From positions 124,001-188,000 of the forward strand of contig NZ_FOHI01000002.1 in the NCBI RefSeq assembly GCF_900111585.1: a stretch of DNA of 64,000 bases, in the 5' to 3' direction. The position numbers and the translations under genes were made by a program. Of the stretch, positions 1 through 9,881 are shown piece by piece; positions within the stretch are counted from its first letter, which is position 1; each line of letters opens with the position of its first letter. The notes under the pieces were generated by a model. That model was given only the letters and a program-made list of their open reading frames with translations, had not been told where the DNA came from and did no database searches. This DNA comes from Nitrosospira multiformis. GTDB taxonomy: Bacteria > Pseudomonadota > Gammaproteobacteria > Burkholderiales > Nitrosomonadaceae.

Positions 1-117
1 ATAGTCAATACCGCAGCCAAACCTCGTTCCCGTAATTTTCCCGATACTGGAGATACGATATACAAAAAGGAAGGAGGTCTCCGCGGACATCTAATTTATA
101 ATGATTATTGCGTCTGA
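1..117 (+). CDS. possible 3' end of an upstream gene (partial, unrecognised)
   Basis: Frame 1 is open from the first base to a TGA at 115-117, giving 38 residues that end in LIYNDYCV. A stop-free run of this length is not rare by chance. I see no recognisable motif, and the start lies outside the window. It would sit upstream of the glycosyltransferase and could be the end of another polysaccharide gene. The call rests only on the open frame. Confidence 0.25.
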   Translation: MVNTAAKPRSRNFPDTGDTIYKKEGGLRGHLIYNDYCV

Positions 118-203
118 GTTGACTGCCAAAATCCGATTTTAGCGTTTAAAGATCGGGTGTCGAGGTTAAACCTCCCGGATATACTATTTTTTAAAATCTT
201 CCC

Positions 204-1145
204 ATGGCAGCGTCCAAGCCAACTGTTTCCATCATTATTCCGACCTATAATTGCGAAGCTTATATCGCGGAAACCCTTGACAGCGTTCTCAGCCAGACAT
301 TCACGGATCTGGAATTAATTGTGGTTGACGATGGCTCTACTGATCGTACACGGGAAATCGTCACTTCGTATGGGGCTCCTGTCCGGCTCCTGTCGCAGTC
401 CAATTCCGGGGTATGCGCGGCGCGCAACTACGGAATCCGGGAGGCAGCGGGAAGCTATATCTGCCTCATGGATCATGATGACTACTGGTTTCCCGAGAAG
501 CTGGCGCTACAGCTGGAGCAAATGTTTTCACATCCGGAGGTAGGTCTCGTCTACAGTACGTTTGTCTGGTGGCATCCCGACCGGGAGGGCGTATTTCCCG
601 ATCCGGAGAGCTTCAATATAGAAAAAATGCCTGGGGGGATAGACGAGGAATTTTCGGGATGGATATATCATCTGCTTTTACTCGATTGCTGGATTCTGAC
701 CAGTGCTGCATTGATACGCGCAGAGGTATTCGACAAATGCGGCACTTACGATGAGTCTCTTCCCTATAGCGAAGACTGGGACCTCTGGCTGCGCATTGCC
801 CGGGAATATCCGGTTATCAAGCTGAATAAAGGACTCACTCTATATCGCCAGCATCCTAAACAAGGAAATCGCCTCACCAGAGAGATCGACTATCGGACCG
901 TGCTGCTGCGAGATGCCGCTGCGAGATGGGGGTTATGCAGCCGCGATGGTCGATGCATTTCAAGACAGCAGTTCATGCAAAACATCGCCCGCTACCAGAT
1001 GGAATTTGGACTGAAACATCTTGCATCCAACAACTTGAGACCCGCCATGGACTCCTTATGGAAGGCTTGGCTGAGCCATCCCGCCAATCTGAAAATCCTT
1101 GCCTATGTCCCTGCGGGCCTCTTGGGATGGCGGCCGAAGTGGTGA
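204..1145 (+). CDS. family 2 glycosyltransferase
   Basis: A 313-residue cytoplasmic glycosyltransferase of the GT-A fold (GT2). It probably transfers a sugar from a nucleotide-sugar donor during surface polysaccharide synthesis. The N-terminus has the GT2 opening VSIIIPTYN (residues 8-16). The nucleotide-binding VVDDGSTD follows near residue 40, then the metal-binding DHDDYW near residue 90, and a C-terminal SEDWDLWLR motif near residue 190. These are the hallmarks of the family. No membrane segment is apparent. The ATG at 204 lacks a clear Shine-Dalgarno sequence, but the GT2 fold begins right after it. The gene is convergent with the sulfotransferase, with only 3 bases between them. The sugar specificity cannot be read from the sequence. 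Confidence 0.88.
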   Translation: MAASKPTVSIIIPTYNCEAYIAETLDSVLSQTFTDLELIVVDDGSTDRTREIVTSYGAPVRLLSQSNSGVCAARNYGIREAAGSYICLMDHDDYWFPEKLALQLEQMFSHPEVGLVYSTFVWWHPDREGVFPDPESFNIEKMPGGIDEEFSGWIYHLLLLDCWILTSAALIRAEVFDKCGTYDESLPYSEDWDLWLRIAREYPVIKLNKGLTLYRQHPKQGNRLTREIDYRTVLLRDAAARWGLCSRDGRCISRQQFMQNIARYQMEFGLKHLASNNLRPAMDSLWKAWLSHPANLKILAYVPAGLLGWRPKW

Positions 1146-1148
1146 GGG

Positions 1149-2147
1149 TCAGTACTTGCGTAATACTTTTTCGATCAGCCAGAAAGGTTTGACCAGTAAC
1201 CAGCTCAATGAGCGGTAAATGCGAAAAAATTTGATCCGGTAGTCGGCATGCTCCTGGTTGAGATAACGGATCTGCTCAATCAACTCCGGATTCCATTTTT
1301 TCTGATAGGAGGCAAAATCCGCCGCGACTCTGTCAATCCGCTCATCCAGATTCTCACTATGGAAGCCTCCGCTTTCAGCAGCTTTTTCACTGAGGGCGCT
1401 GTACAGTTCATAAGCCATCCCTTCAAGTCCCTGGTATCGTGTTGCTCCGGTATCTGTTTTATCGGCTTTATGATGACGGAGGTCAGGAGAAACAAACCTT
1501 CCGATTTTCTCGTTTGCCTGGTTTACCGAAATAGGGAAGACAATGTCAGCCTCCCGTTCTATTGTTTGCAGTACCCGGACCGGATCAGTCACCACCTGGT
1601 CGAAGTCGATGAAAATCCGGGATTGTCCCCTTGAATAGGATTCAGCGGATAGCGTATGACTCAACCACAAGACCAGGGCCTTTTCCCGTGAAAACCGATC
1701 GCGTTTTTGCAAGGATGCGATCACTTCGAAAGGGTTCCGGTTCATGGAAATAAAAATTGGCCTGATCTGCCGCGCTTCGAGTATGGGCATCCACAATGGC
1801 AGCAATCGGCACATTCGAGGATCCTTCAACGCCCACACAGGGGCTTCCGAAAAATCCCGTTTCACGAGGCTTTGGAGGCGGGCCGCATACGGCTGAACCG
1901 CCTCGTCTTTCCACCACTTGTCGTTCAAAGGCAACAAGTCATCCCATTGTGAATGCAGGTGCAGAAGCAGTTCGTCATGCGTATCGACGATATCCTCGTG
2001 CTCCCAGAAGCCTTTCTCGTTTACGCCTTTTTGAGGGGCGTATAGGCTGCGCCCCATCCTGACCCCGACCTGACCCAGGAGTCCCGTTAACAATGATGTG
2101 CCGCTACGGTGCATTCCCAGGATGATCAACGCAGCATTATCTTTCAC
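1149..2147 (-). CDS. sulfotransferase family protein
   Basis: A 332-residue PAPS-dependent sulfotransferase-like protein. Members move a sulfuryl group from PAPS to a sugar or other hydroxyl. The N-terminal loop GMHRSGTSLL (residues 11-20) is the 5'-phosphosulfate-binding loop. ALKDPRMCRLLP near residue 107 and the FISMNRNPFEVIASL segment near residue 133 match the 3'-phosphate-binding region (RxP/S context) of bacterial sulfotransferases. The C-terminus is basic and may lie along the membrane. Upstream, GGGAG about 13 bases before the ATG could serve as ribosome site. The neighbours are a glycosyltransferase (convergent) and an APS kinase (divergent), so sulfation of a surface polysaccharide is the likely job. 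The acceptor is unknown. Confidence 0.82.
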   Translation of the reverse strand: MKDNAALIILGMHRSGTSLLTGLLGQVGVRMGRSLYAPQKGVNEKGFWEHEDIVDTHDELLLHLHSQWDDLLPLNDKWWKDEAVQPYAARLQSLVKRDFSEAPVWALKDPRMCRLLPLWMPILEARQIRPIFISMNRNPFEVIASLQKRDRFSREKALVLWLSHTLSAESYSRGQSRIFIDFDQVVTDPVRVLQTIEREADIVFPISVNQANEKIGRFVSPDLRHHKADKTDTGATRYQGLEGMAYELYSALSEKAAESGGFHSENLDERIDRVAADFASYQKKWNPELIEQIRYLNQEHADYRIKFFRIYRSLSWLLVKPFWLIEKVLRKY

Positions 2148-2663
2148 TCAATCTCCCTTGTTTTCATCCCTGTTCTGTGAGGGTCCGGATATATTTGCGG
2201 TATGAAACGTTCGTTATTGAAACTATTTGAAACAGCAAATCCTTACCTGATGAACGACCAATGAACGTTAAACCTGGATTTTATGGGATTCTATGCCACG
2301 TTGTCGTTCTTCTTCGAAAGTCGGTCAGGACAAGGAAGCGGGCAGGTAATGAAAGGGTTGAAAGCAACTGATAATTCGAAGTTGTAGACCTAACGGCGTG
2401 CTGCCATAATTACTTGAACACACTCATGTCCGCTTCATTTTTTGTGCGGTTTCTGTCGTAATCAGTTCAGAATGCGAACGGAAAGCTCTAAAGACTTCCA
2501 TCAACAAAGGTTTCCTCTTATCCTGGATCTTGACAAACTGATCAGTGGGAAGTTACCGATTACGCTCCTGTTCTTCTGTATCTTGTACTTCGGTCCAGAT
2601 ATAAATCCGAATCGCTGCCGATATAATTCGGTTTATCCAAAAATCGGAATCTGAGATCGGAAT
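2148..2663. other. intergenic region between sulfotransferase and cysC
   Basis: 516 bases between divergent genes, so it should hold promoters for both. I found no convincing gene. The octamer ATCGGAAT occurs twice directly before the cysC start (2643-2650 and 2656-2663). A short inverted repeat, CCGAAT/ATTCGG, lies just upstream (about 2607-2631). Either could be a regulator site for sulfate assimilation, but nothing proves it. Confidence 0.4.
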
Positions 2664-3332
2664 ATGAATACCAATACTGTATGGCATAACGCCACCATTA
2701 CTCGGGCGCACCGGGAGAGGTTGAACGTGCACCGATCAGCGGTCCTTTGGTTTACAGGGCTTTCCGGTTCCGGCAAATCGACGTTGGCTCATGCGGTGGA
2801 GGAAAAGCTTTACCAGTTGGGCTGCCGCACGTTCGTACTTGACGGGGATAATGTGCGTCAAGGCTTATGCTCCGATCTGGGGTTTTCCGTGGAAGATCGT
2901 TCCGAGAATATTCGCCGCATAAGCGAGGCAGCGAGGCTTCTGGTCGAGTCGGGCGTGATTGCAATGACAGCTTTTATTTCACCTTTTCGGGCTGACCGGC
3001 AAAAGGCGCGCAGTATTTTTCCTCACGGGGATTTCATCGAGATTTTTTGCGAGGCCAGTCTCGCAGTATGTGAGCAGCGCGATGTGAAAGGACTTTATAA
3101 ACGCGCTCGGACGGGCGAGGTCAAGGAATTCACCGGGATATCGTCGCCCTACGAAGCGCCTGCCCATCCCGAGCTGATCGTGCGGACGGGCGAGCTGGAG
3201 CTGGAAGATTGTGTTGCCCAGGTAATCGAATTCATGGAGCAGCGGGACATTTTCAAGAGGAAGCCTCGGTTGCGAGAAAGTCTCAGTCACCATAATGCGA
3301 AGGACCTTTCCATCGATGTTGTCAAGGAATGA
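2664..3332 (+). CDS. cysC: adenylyl-sulfate (APS) kinase
   Basis: APS kinase phosphorylates adenylyl sulfate at the 3' position with ATP to give PAPS, the universal sulfuryl donor. The 222-residue protein has the Walker A loop GLSGSGKST near residue 32. It also has [10 protein letters not shown] (APS binding), the FISPFRADR segment and the C-terminal [18 protein letters not shown] lid motif of CysC. It is slightly longer than usual because of about 25 extra basic residues at the C-terminus. It is not fused to CysN. No cysD/cysN lies nearby. Next to a sulfotransferase and polysaccharide genes it more likely feeds PAPS to sulfation than to assimilation. The start ATG follows a weak GATCGGA ribosome site. 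Confidence 0.93.
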   Translation: MNTNTVWHNATITRAHRERLNVHRSAVLWFTGLSGSGKSTLAHAVEEKLYQLGCRTFVLDGDNVRQGLCSDLGFSVEDRSENIRRISEAARLLVESGVIAMTAFISPFRADRQKARSIFPHGDFIEIFCEASLAVCEQRDVKGLYKRARTGEVKEFTGISSPYEAPAHPELIVRTGELELEDCVAQVIEFMEQRDIFKRKPRLRESLSHHNAKDLSIDVVKE

Positions 3333-3427
3333 CAATGGCGCTGGATAAAGCGCGATTACCGCATTGCGGATAAAGGGATTTTTCGTGTCTTTATGACAAA
3401 ACAAAATTCAGAGGATGCGGTAAGAAC

Positions 3428-4768
3428 ATGAGGGATATCCTTGTTACCCTGATTGTCTTCGGATGGCTGCCTATCGTCTTTAAGAAGCCATACATGGGCG
3501 CATTGATGTGGGTGTGGATAAGCGTCATGAATCCGCATACCCAGGGATGGGGATTTGCTTCCACATTCCCCTTTGCGGCGATTATTGCCGGAGTTACGAT
3601 AACAGTCCTCCTGATTACAAAAGAGCCAAAAAGTCTCCCTCTAACCCCGGTTATCTGGACTTTCATAATCTTCGTGCTCTGGATGAATCTGAGCACGGTA
3701 TTTGCCCTTTATCCTGAGGAGACGTATCTGCAGTGGAACAAGGTCATGAAGATCATGTTGATGAGTTTTGTGGTCATCATGCTGATCAGGACACAAAAGC
3801 AGATTCAGCTCCTCATCTGGACAATAGTTATCTCGTTGGGATATTACGGGGTCAAGGGAGGCGTTTTTACGGTGATTGGGGGAGGGGTGGATATGGTCAT
3901 GGGACCGCAAAGCACTTTCATCGAGGGAAATAATGAGATTGCCCTGGCGCTCATCATGACCATTCCTCTCATGCACTATGTACAGACGACTTCCCGGAAG
4001 GTTTGGGTGAAGCACACCATGACAGTCGTCATACTACTATCCGCCCTTGCCGCACTGGGCTCCTATTCACGGGGCGCCCTGCTGGCCATTGCGGCAATGG
4101 GAGGGTTTCTCTGGCTCAAAAGCCAGCATAAAGTCCACATTGCCTTGCTGGTTATCCTCGCCATTCTCCCGGCTATTGCGTACATGCCGGAGCAGTGGAT
4201 GCAAAGAATGGACAGCATCAATACCTACGAAGAGGACGAGTCGGTACAAGGGCGTTTCAATGCCTGGTGGATGGCCTACAATCTGGCGAAGGAGCGGCCG
4301 CTCACCGGTGGAGGTTTCGAGGTTATCACTCCTGAACTATTTTGGGCTTACGCCCCCAATCCTGAGGACCTGCATGCTGCCCACAGCATTTATTTTCAGG
4401 CACTCGGCGAGCATGGTTTCGTGGGGCTGGGGCTTTACTTGCTGCTCGGATGGCTCACTTGGCGAACCGGTTCATGGATCATACGCAATACGAGAAAGCT
4501 CGAAGAGTACAGGTGGGCTTTCAATCTGGCGACGATGATTCAGGTATCGTTCATCGGTTTTGCTACGGGGGGTGCTTTCCTTAGTCTTCTTTATTTTGAC
4601 GTCCCCTACTATCTCATGGGGGCAATGGTTGCAACGCGTGTCCTGGTGGAAAAAGAACTCAAGCAAAAAACCGTGTCGGCAATCGCTGCAAAAACTTCCG
4701 GTTCTCCGCGCCAGCTTGGCCAGTTGAATCCATCACCGTCGCAGCCGATAGCCGGGGATTCGAGCTAG
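3428..4768 (+). CDS. exosortase-A-associated O-glycosylation ligase (Wzy/WaaL-like)
   Basis: A 446-residue inner-membrane protein with about ten hydrophobic segments. It matches the O-antigen ligase/polymerase family, and specifically the subgroup that co-occurs with exosortase A in PEP-CTERM exopolysaccharide loci. The opening MRDILVTLIVFGWLP, the early KPYMGALMWVWISVMNP segment and the later SYSRGALL and AHSIYFQALGEHG motifs are typical of that subgroup. The H and E of the last motif sit in the large periplasmic loop where ligases act. Known family role: joining or polymerising lipid-linked glycans in the periplasm. It lies 95 bases after cysC and 21 before the deacetylase, so the three may be co-transcribed. 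No exosortase gene is inside the window. Confidence 0.85.
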   Translation: MRDILVTLIVFGWLPIVFKKPYMGALMWVWISVMNPHTQGWGFASTFPFAAIIAGVTITVLLITKEPKSLPLTPVIWTFIIFVLWMNLSTVFALYPEETYLQWNKVMKIMLMSFVVIMLIRTQKQIQLLIWTIVISLGYYGVKGGVFTVIGGGVDMVMGPQSTFIEGNNEIALALIMTIPLMHYVQTTSRKVWVKHTMTVVILLSALAALGSYSRGALLAIAAMGGFLWLKSQHKVHIALLVILAILPAIAYMPEQWMQRMDSINTYEEDESVQGRFNAWWMAYNLAKERPLTGGGFEVITPELFWAYAPNPEDLHAAHSIYFQALGEHGFVGLGLYLLLGWLTWRTGSWIIRNTRKLEEYRWAFNLATMIQVSFIGFATGGAFLSLLYFDVPYYLMGAMVATRVLVEKELKQKTVSAIAAKTSGSPRQLGQLNPSPSQPIAGDSS

Positions 4769-4789
4769 GATATAGCGTCGAAGAGTTCA

Positions 4790-5839
4790 TTGCCTTATTT
4801 GCTTGCTGCTCGTGTCCGCTTTTTTCCTATGAGAACCTCTGAATATGATCACTTGGACAACCTGGTAAATCAGGGGCCACTTTGGTCGCGTGCAATGTTG
4901 CATCTGCTTTCCCCTGGGGGTCGGAGCGCTCGCCTGTCCATACTGATTTATCATCGGGTGTTGCCCTGCCAGGATTCACTTTTTCCGGAGGAGAGTCACG
5001 CCCGGTCCTTCGATCAGCAGATGGAGCAGCTTGCGGCATGTTTCAGGGTCATATCTCTCGGGGAGGCGATTCGTGGTCTCCATAATGGCACGCTGCCTCC
5101 ACGTGCTGCCTGTATCACTTTCGATGACGGTTATGCCGATAATGCGGAAATCGCTTTGCCGATTCTGAAAAAACGTGGCATTCCTGCCACTTTTTTCGTG
5201 GCAACCGGTTTTCTTGACGGGGGCCGGATGTTCAACGATACCGTGATAGAATTGATACGTCGTGCGCCGGGAAGCACCGTGGATCTTGACAGCCTGGGCT
5301 TGGGAAGATTTCCGATCGGAACTGTTTCCGAGCGTCGCCAAACTATTCACCAGTTATTGGGCAAGCTCAAGTATCTGCCATCCGAATCACGGCAATCGAC
5401 CGTGGAGGCGATGTCGGCGTTAATTCCAGTCATGCTGCCTGACAATCTCATGATGACCTCTGAGCAGGTTAGAATGATGCACAACGCAGGAATGGAAATA
5501 GGTGGACATACTGCCAGTCATCCCATCCTGGCACAAATGGAGAACAGCGCAGCTTATGCTGACATTGCTACCGGCAAAGAGATGCTGGAGGGCATTATTC
5601 GCGCTCCAGTACGATTTTTTGCCTACCCGAATGGGAAGCCGGGGAGAGACTATTTGCCCGATCACGTCCGGATGGTAAAGAAGCTGGGGTTTGACGCGGC
5701 AGTCTCAACTGCCCATGGAGCAGCAAGAAAAGGGGGCGACCTCCATCAGCTACCTCGGTTTACTCCCTGGGATAGACGCCCACTGCGATTCGCCCTTCTG
5801 ATGGCGCGAAATATGCTGAAAACTGGAGAAGCAGTTTAA
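4790..5839 (+). CDS. polysaccharide deacetylase (NodB fold)
   Basis: A member of carbohydrate esterase family 4, which removes N- or O-acetyl groups from polysaccharides with a divalent metal. ILIYHRVLP (near residue 51) starts the domain. CITFDDGYADN (near residue 107) carries the catalytic base and metal aspartate, and IGGHTASHPIL (near residue 237) carries the metal histidines. RFFAYPNGKPG near residue 277 is the later family motif. The longest frame starts with TTG at 4790 (349 aa). ATG at 4829 (336 aa) and ATG at 4895 are alternatives, and none has a strong ribosome site. No clear signal peptide is visible. Its place after the ligase suggests modification of the same exopolysaccharide. 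Confidence 0.86.
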   Translation: MPYLLAARVRFFPMRTSEYDHLDNLVNQGPLWSRAMLHLLSPGGRSARLSILIYHRVLPCQDSLFPEESHARSFDQQMEQLAACFRVISLGEAIRGLHNGTLPPRAACITFDDGYADNAEIALPILKKRGIPATFFVATGFLDGGRMFNDTVIELIRRAPGSTVDLDSLGLGRFPIGTVSERRQTIHQLLGKLKYLPSESRQSTVEAMSALIPVMLPDNLMMTSEQVRMMHNAGMEIGGHTASHPILAQMENSAAYADIATGKEMLEGIIRAPVRFFAYPNGKPGRDYLPDHVRMVKKLGFDAAVSTAHGAARKGGDLHQLPRFTPWDRRPLRFALLMARNMLKTGEAV

Positions 5840-5988
5840 CGCTTGATCATATAGGGACCCCTGGTTTTTTCTTTACCCTCGAAGTCGAAGTTAATGCCAG
5901 CTTCTGCGCAACAGAAGGAAAGCCTGGAAATTCTCTCTTCTTTGAGAAGTTCATATAAGTCAGTTTCCCATGACCATTTGCTCAATCT

Positions 5989-6459
5989 ATGGAAAGACCC
6001 ATTACAGGATTTGATACCGATAGTGAGGGAGATCCGATCGCAATTCTGACTTGCGGACACGCCCAACATGTGCGGCATGATCCGCCGTTCATCAATCGTC
6101 CCTGGGTCACTTCCGAGCAGGGGCGTGAAGGCATGATAGGAAAGACGCTTAACTGTGTCCGCTGCGAGCAGTTCGAGTTGCCCGACTACTTTGTTCCATA
6201 CAAGCGGACGTCCATCTTCACTGAGGAAACGGTACCGGCAGCGTTGAGAAAAGACCACTCGACCAAAACCGGCGTATGGGGGAAGATCATCGTGGAAGCG
6301 GGGAAGCTTCGCTATCGCGTCGATATGCTGAATGTGGATACGGAACTGTCGGCAGAAACGGTTGGAGTAGTTGTGCCTGAAGTTCTCCACAATGTAGAAC
6401 CTCAAGGCCCTGTCCGCTTTTTCGTCGAATTTTACCGGGCTCCGGATAAGGAGACCTAA
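5989..6459 (+). CDS. DUF3565 + DUF1971 (TehB/YeaR-like) fusion protein
   Basis: A 156-residue protein of two known small domains. Residues 1-60 match DUF3565: LTCGHAQHVRHDPP, then NRPWV, and two cysteines CVRC near residue 57. Together these His/Cys look metal-binding. Residues 62-152 match the TehB/YeaR-like cupin-type domain: YKRTSIF, PAALRKDHSTKTGVW, VVVPEVLHNV and RFFVEFYR. YeaR-type domains occur in nitrate/nitrite- and tellurite-responsive proteins, but the biochemical role of either domain is not established. The start at 5989 is supported by the family N-terminus although no Shine-Dalgarno is visible. The gene ends overlapping by 4 bases with the convergent secreted-protein gene. A minus-strand frame covering the same bases is a shadow. 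Confidence 0.8.
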   Translation: MERPITGFDTDSEGDPIAILTCGHAQHVRHDPPFINRPWVTSEQGREGMIGKTLNCVRCEQFELPDYFVPYKRTSIFTEETVPAALRKDHSTKTGVWGKIIVEAGKLRYRVDMLNVDTELSAETVGVVVPEVLHNVEPQGPVRFFVEFYRAPDKET

Positions 6460-7397
6460 CGAGCATCTTTGGTACCTTCGTTGCATTCTTTGCCCAGGTA
6501 TTCAGGGTAGAGCATCAGATATGACTCGGCTTCAGGGGCTGGCGGCAAAAAGATGGCGGCAATCGCAACGGCAGAGTCCGGCCTCAAACTCGAATCAATA
6601 ATAGGAGTGTAGCCGTCGATGGGACGAAAAGTTGCATGAAACGAATTCTTCCAGTTCGAGAGACCCTTGGAGGTGAGCCCGCAGTTCAGGGGATAGTCCG
6701 ACTGTTCAGAGTTGATGATGGGGGTTTGATCGGAACCGGAATAGTCAATACTTCCGTAGAGCTCGTCCCGCAGGAACGAATTTTCATGCGCCCACCAGAA
6801 TGATCCGGGGTGCTCTCCATCCAGAAATGAGACAATCCCAAGTCCGTTGCCGCTCCCTGCCCAGTTAACGGCATTAACCAAGTGACCCAAGGCGCCGTCC
6901 CAGCAGGCAGGCGAGGTTAATGCCGGAACGCAGCTGCCACCGTGATCCTGGTCTTCTGCGGTGTTCAATATGTTTCCTGTATCCCCGCGAATCGCGTGAA
7001 AGTCGGCATCCGAAGCAGTAACGAAGGTTCGATCTCCGCGCGCAGCTTCTATAGCAGCCCGGTTATCCAGAATGCCTGTGTAATCAGGAACTGCCGCCCG
7101 TCCCATTGGAGGCCCAGTGAGAAAAGCCTCGCCACTTTCAATCACAAGGACATCAAAGCTGGCTAAATCCGGTGCAGGATCAGAAGATCCCCAGTAGCGC
7201 AGATTCCACTCGATGCTATCAGCCTGTGGGAGCGTGTGAACGATTTCTGCCAGTTGCGAAATTTTCTGCCGGTATTCCGAGCGCTGATCGGCATACGTGT
7301 ACCACAACACATTGATTGATCCCTCATATGAGTGGGAAGTGAAAGCAAGTCCGGCAGCAAGCGCAAGCATGAAAATCCGGAAATAAATGTCTTTCAT
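6456..7397 (-). CDS. secreted protein with a PEP-CTERM-like but damaged C-terminus
   Basis: A 313-residue exported protein of unknown function. The ATG at 7397 is chosen because GGAGG lies five bases upstream and a classical signal peptide follows (basic MKDIYFR, hydrophobic core, AxS cleavage near residue 22). The mature part is acidic, Cys-poor and starts INVLWYTYADQ; FDVLVIESGEAF near residue 80 suggests an alpha/beta core. The end reads APEAESYLML, which matches the start of a PEP-CTERM sorting signal (VPEPESYAML). The hydrophobic helix and Arg cluster that should follow are replaced by a hydrophilic tail (PEYLGKECNEG...). It may therefore be released rather than sorted. An exosortase-associated ligase is 2 kb away. 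Confidence 0.65.
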   Translation of the reverse strand: MKDIYFRIFMLALAAGLAFTSHSYEGSINVLWYTYADQRSEYRQKISQLAEIVHTLPQADSIEWNLRYWGSSDPAPDLASFDVLVIESGEAFLTGPPMGRAAVPDYTGILDNRAAIEAARGDRTFVTASDADFHAIRGDTGNILNTAEDQDHGGSCVPALTSPACWDGALGHLVNAVNWAGSGNGLGIVSFLDGEHPGSFWWAHENSFLRDELYGSIDYSGSDQTPIINSEQSDYPLNCGLTSKGLSNWKNSFHATFRPIDGYTPIIDSSLRPDSAVAIAAIFLPPAPEAESYLMLYPEYLGKECNEGTKDAR

Positions 7398-7612
7398 TCC
7401 GCCTCCCTTCCTTGTCTGACCATGGGAAACTCTCGTTTCATGCATTCTCGTAATGAGTGTAGGAGGAAATGTAAATACCGATTGATGGTTCAACGGTGTT
7501 TCCACTTTTAACCGCATTCCACCTCTTGATGCTCGTATCCTGGTGTCCTGGTGAAGTCTTCACCATATTAAGTTTTTTGCAGAGTTTCCGTGAATGAAAA
7601 GAGGTCTTTCCA

Positions 7613-7641
7613 TTGACTGTTGGGCGCAAGCAGATTAGAAT
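7613..7641 (+). promoter_or_regulatory. sigma-70 promoter of the atp operon
   Basis: TTGACT (7613-7618) and TAGAAT (7636-7641) are separated by 17 bases, one mismatch each from consensus hexamers. This predicts a start near 7648 and a leader of about 175 bases before atpI. The rest of the 425-base gap between the secreted-protein gene and atpI shows no gene. Confidence 0.75.
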
Positions 7642-7822
7642 CCGCGTGTTTTAAATAGGTCAAGCCGGATTTAATTATTCAGGCGACCTGGAAGAAGGGA
7701 ACAAGCCGCGCTGGCCAAGGAATTGAATTAAAATCAGGTCTTCCACGAACACACGTTCAACGAGCTAAGGTCACTCTCAACATCTGTTTTTGTGACTGGC
7801 GCTTTCCGACGAAGCTCAGCAA

Positions 7823-8215
7823 ATGCCCTGGATACGAAACAAGCCGGTACGCGTTGTCATGCGTTGGCAACTGATTGTCACACTGGCGATGGTGCTAACG
7901 CTGGGTTTGTTATGGGGATTTCACGGCGCAGCCTCAGCTTTTCTGGGCGGTGTGATCAGCATTGTTTCTGCCGCGGCGTTTTCTGCAATTGTCTCCAGGT
8001 ATCGCGGCTCCACTGCGGGCGGCATATTGATCACGGCCCTGAAAGCAGAAGCGGTAAAAATAGTCATCACAGTTGCATTGCTCTGGCTCGTGATGACGCT
8101 CTACAAGGATGTTGTTGCGGTCGGCTTTATCGGGACCTTCATACTGACGGTTCTGATCTTCGGGCTGGCATTGTTCGTAACGGATGATGCGAAGGTTGCG
8201 CAAATAAAGCAATAA
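7823..8215 (+). CDS. atpI: ATP synthase protein I
   Basis: AtpI is a small inner-membrane assembly factor thought to help build the c-ring; it is not part of the finished enzyme. The 130-residue protein has four hydrophobic segments (about residues 15-32, 36-55, 70-90 and 98-118). It is rich in Gly/Ala in the second, the usual AtpI pattern. It is the first gene of the operon, 22 bases before atpB, and that position supports the call because the family diverges fast. An ATG at 7859 is a possible alternative start. Confidence 0.85.
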   Translation: MPWIRNKPVRVVMRWQLIVTLAMVLTLGLLWGFHGAASAFLGGVISIVSAAAFSAIVSRYRGSTAGGILITALKAEAVKIVITVALLWLVMTLYKDVVAVGFIGTFILTVLIFGLALFVTDDAKVAQIKQ

Positions 8216-8237
8216 ACAGTTGAGATAGGCAAAATAA

Positions 8238-9044
<807 letters not shown>

Positions 9045-9064
9045 TTCTGCGTTGCTGTTCTTAA

Positions 9065-9370
<306 letters not shown>

Positions 9371-9407
9371 TAGTGATTGCTCCCGGTATCATTCCCAGAG
9401 GCTAGCC

Positions 9408-9878
9408 ATGAACATAAACTTCACGCTTATTTCTCAGGCAATGGCGTTTGCCATCTTCATCTGGTTCACGGTCAGGTTTGTGTGGCCTCCGTTGATGCGC
9501 GCAATCGAGAATCGTCAGAAAACGATCGCCGAAGGTTTGGCTGCGGGCGAGCGTGGCAAGCGCGAACTCGAACTGGCAAGTCAACGCTCAGGCGACGTCG
9601 TCCGGGAGGCCAAGCAGCGGGCATCCGATATCATCGCGCAGGCGGAAAAGCGTGCCGCGGAGATCGTGGATGAAGCCAAGGTAGCCGCAAGAGAAGAGGG
9701 CGGCCGTATTCTTGTGGGTGCCAAGGCAGAGGTGGAGCAGGAAGTGTTTCGCGCAAAGGAAGTTTTGCGCCAGCAGGTGGCGGACCTGGCGCTGGCGGGG
9801 GCTGCAAAGATCCTCCGGCGCGAGGTGGATGAAAAAGCGCACGCCGAACTGCTTGCATCCCTCAAGGCGGAGCTCTAG
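9408..9878 (+). CDS. atpF: F1Fo ATP synthase subunit b
   Basis: Subunit b is the peripheral stalk linking F1 to Fo. The 156-residue protein has one N-terminal membrane helix (residues 5-25, [20 protein letters not shown]). A long charged coiled coil rich in Ala/Glu/Lys/Arg follows to the C-terminus, where it contacts delta. Conserved [19 protein letters not shown] follows the helix. It ends 3 bases before atpH, so the two are translationally linked. A single b gene implies a homodimer. Confidence 0.96.
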   Translation: MNINFTLISQAMAFAIFIWFTVRFVWPPLMRAIENRQKTIAEGLAAGERGKRELELASQRSGDVVREAKQRASDIIAQAEKRAAEIVDEAKVAAREEGGRILVGAKAEVEQEVFRAKEVLRQQVADLALAGAAKILRREVDEKAHAELLASLKAEL

Positions 9879-9881
9879 CCG

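Noticed and set aside
5836-6486. 216-codon minus-strand frame covering the DUF3565 gene
   Set aside because: The plus-strand gene matches two known domains; the minus frame has no match. Its last 50 residues lie outside the plus gene, but I could not support them as coding.
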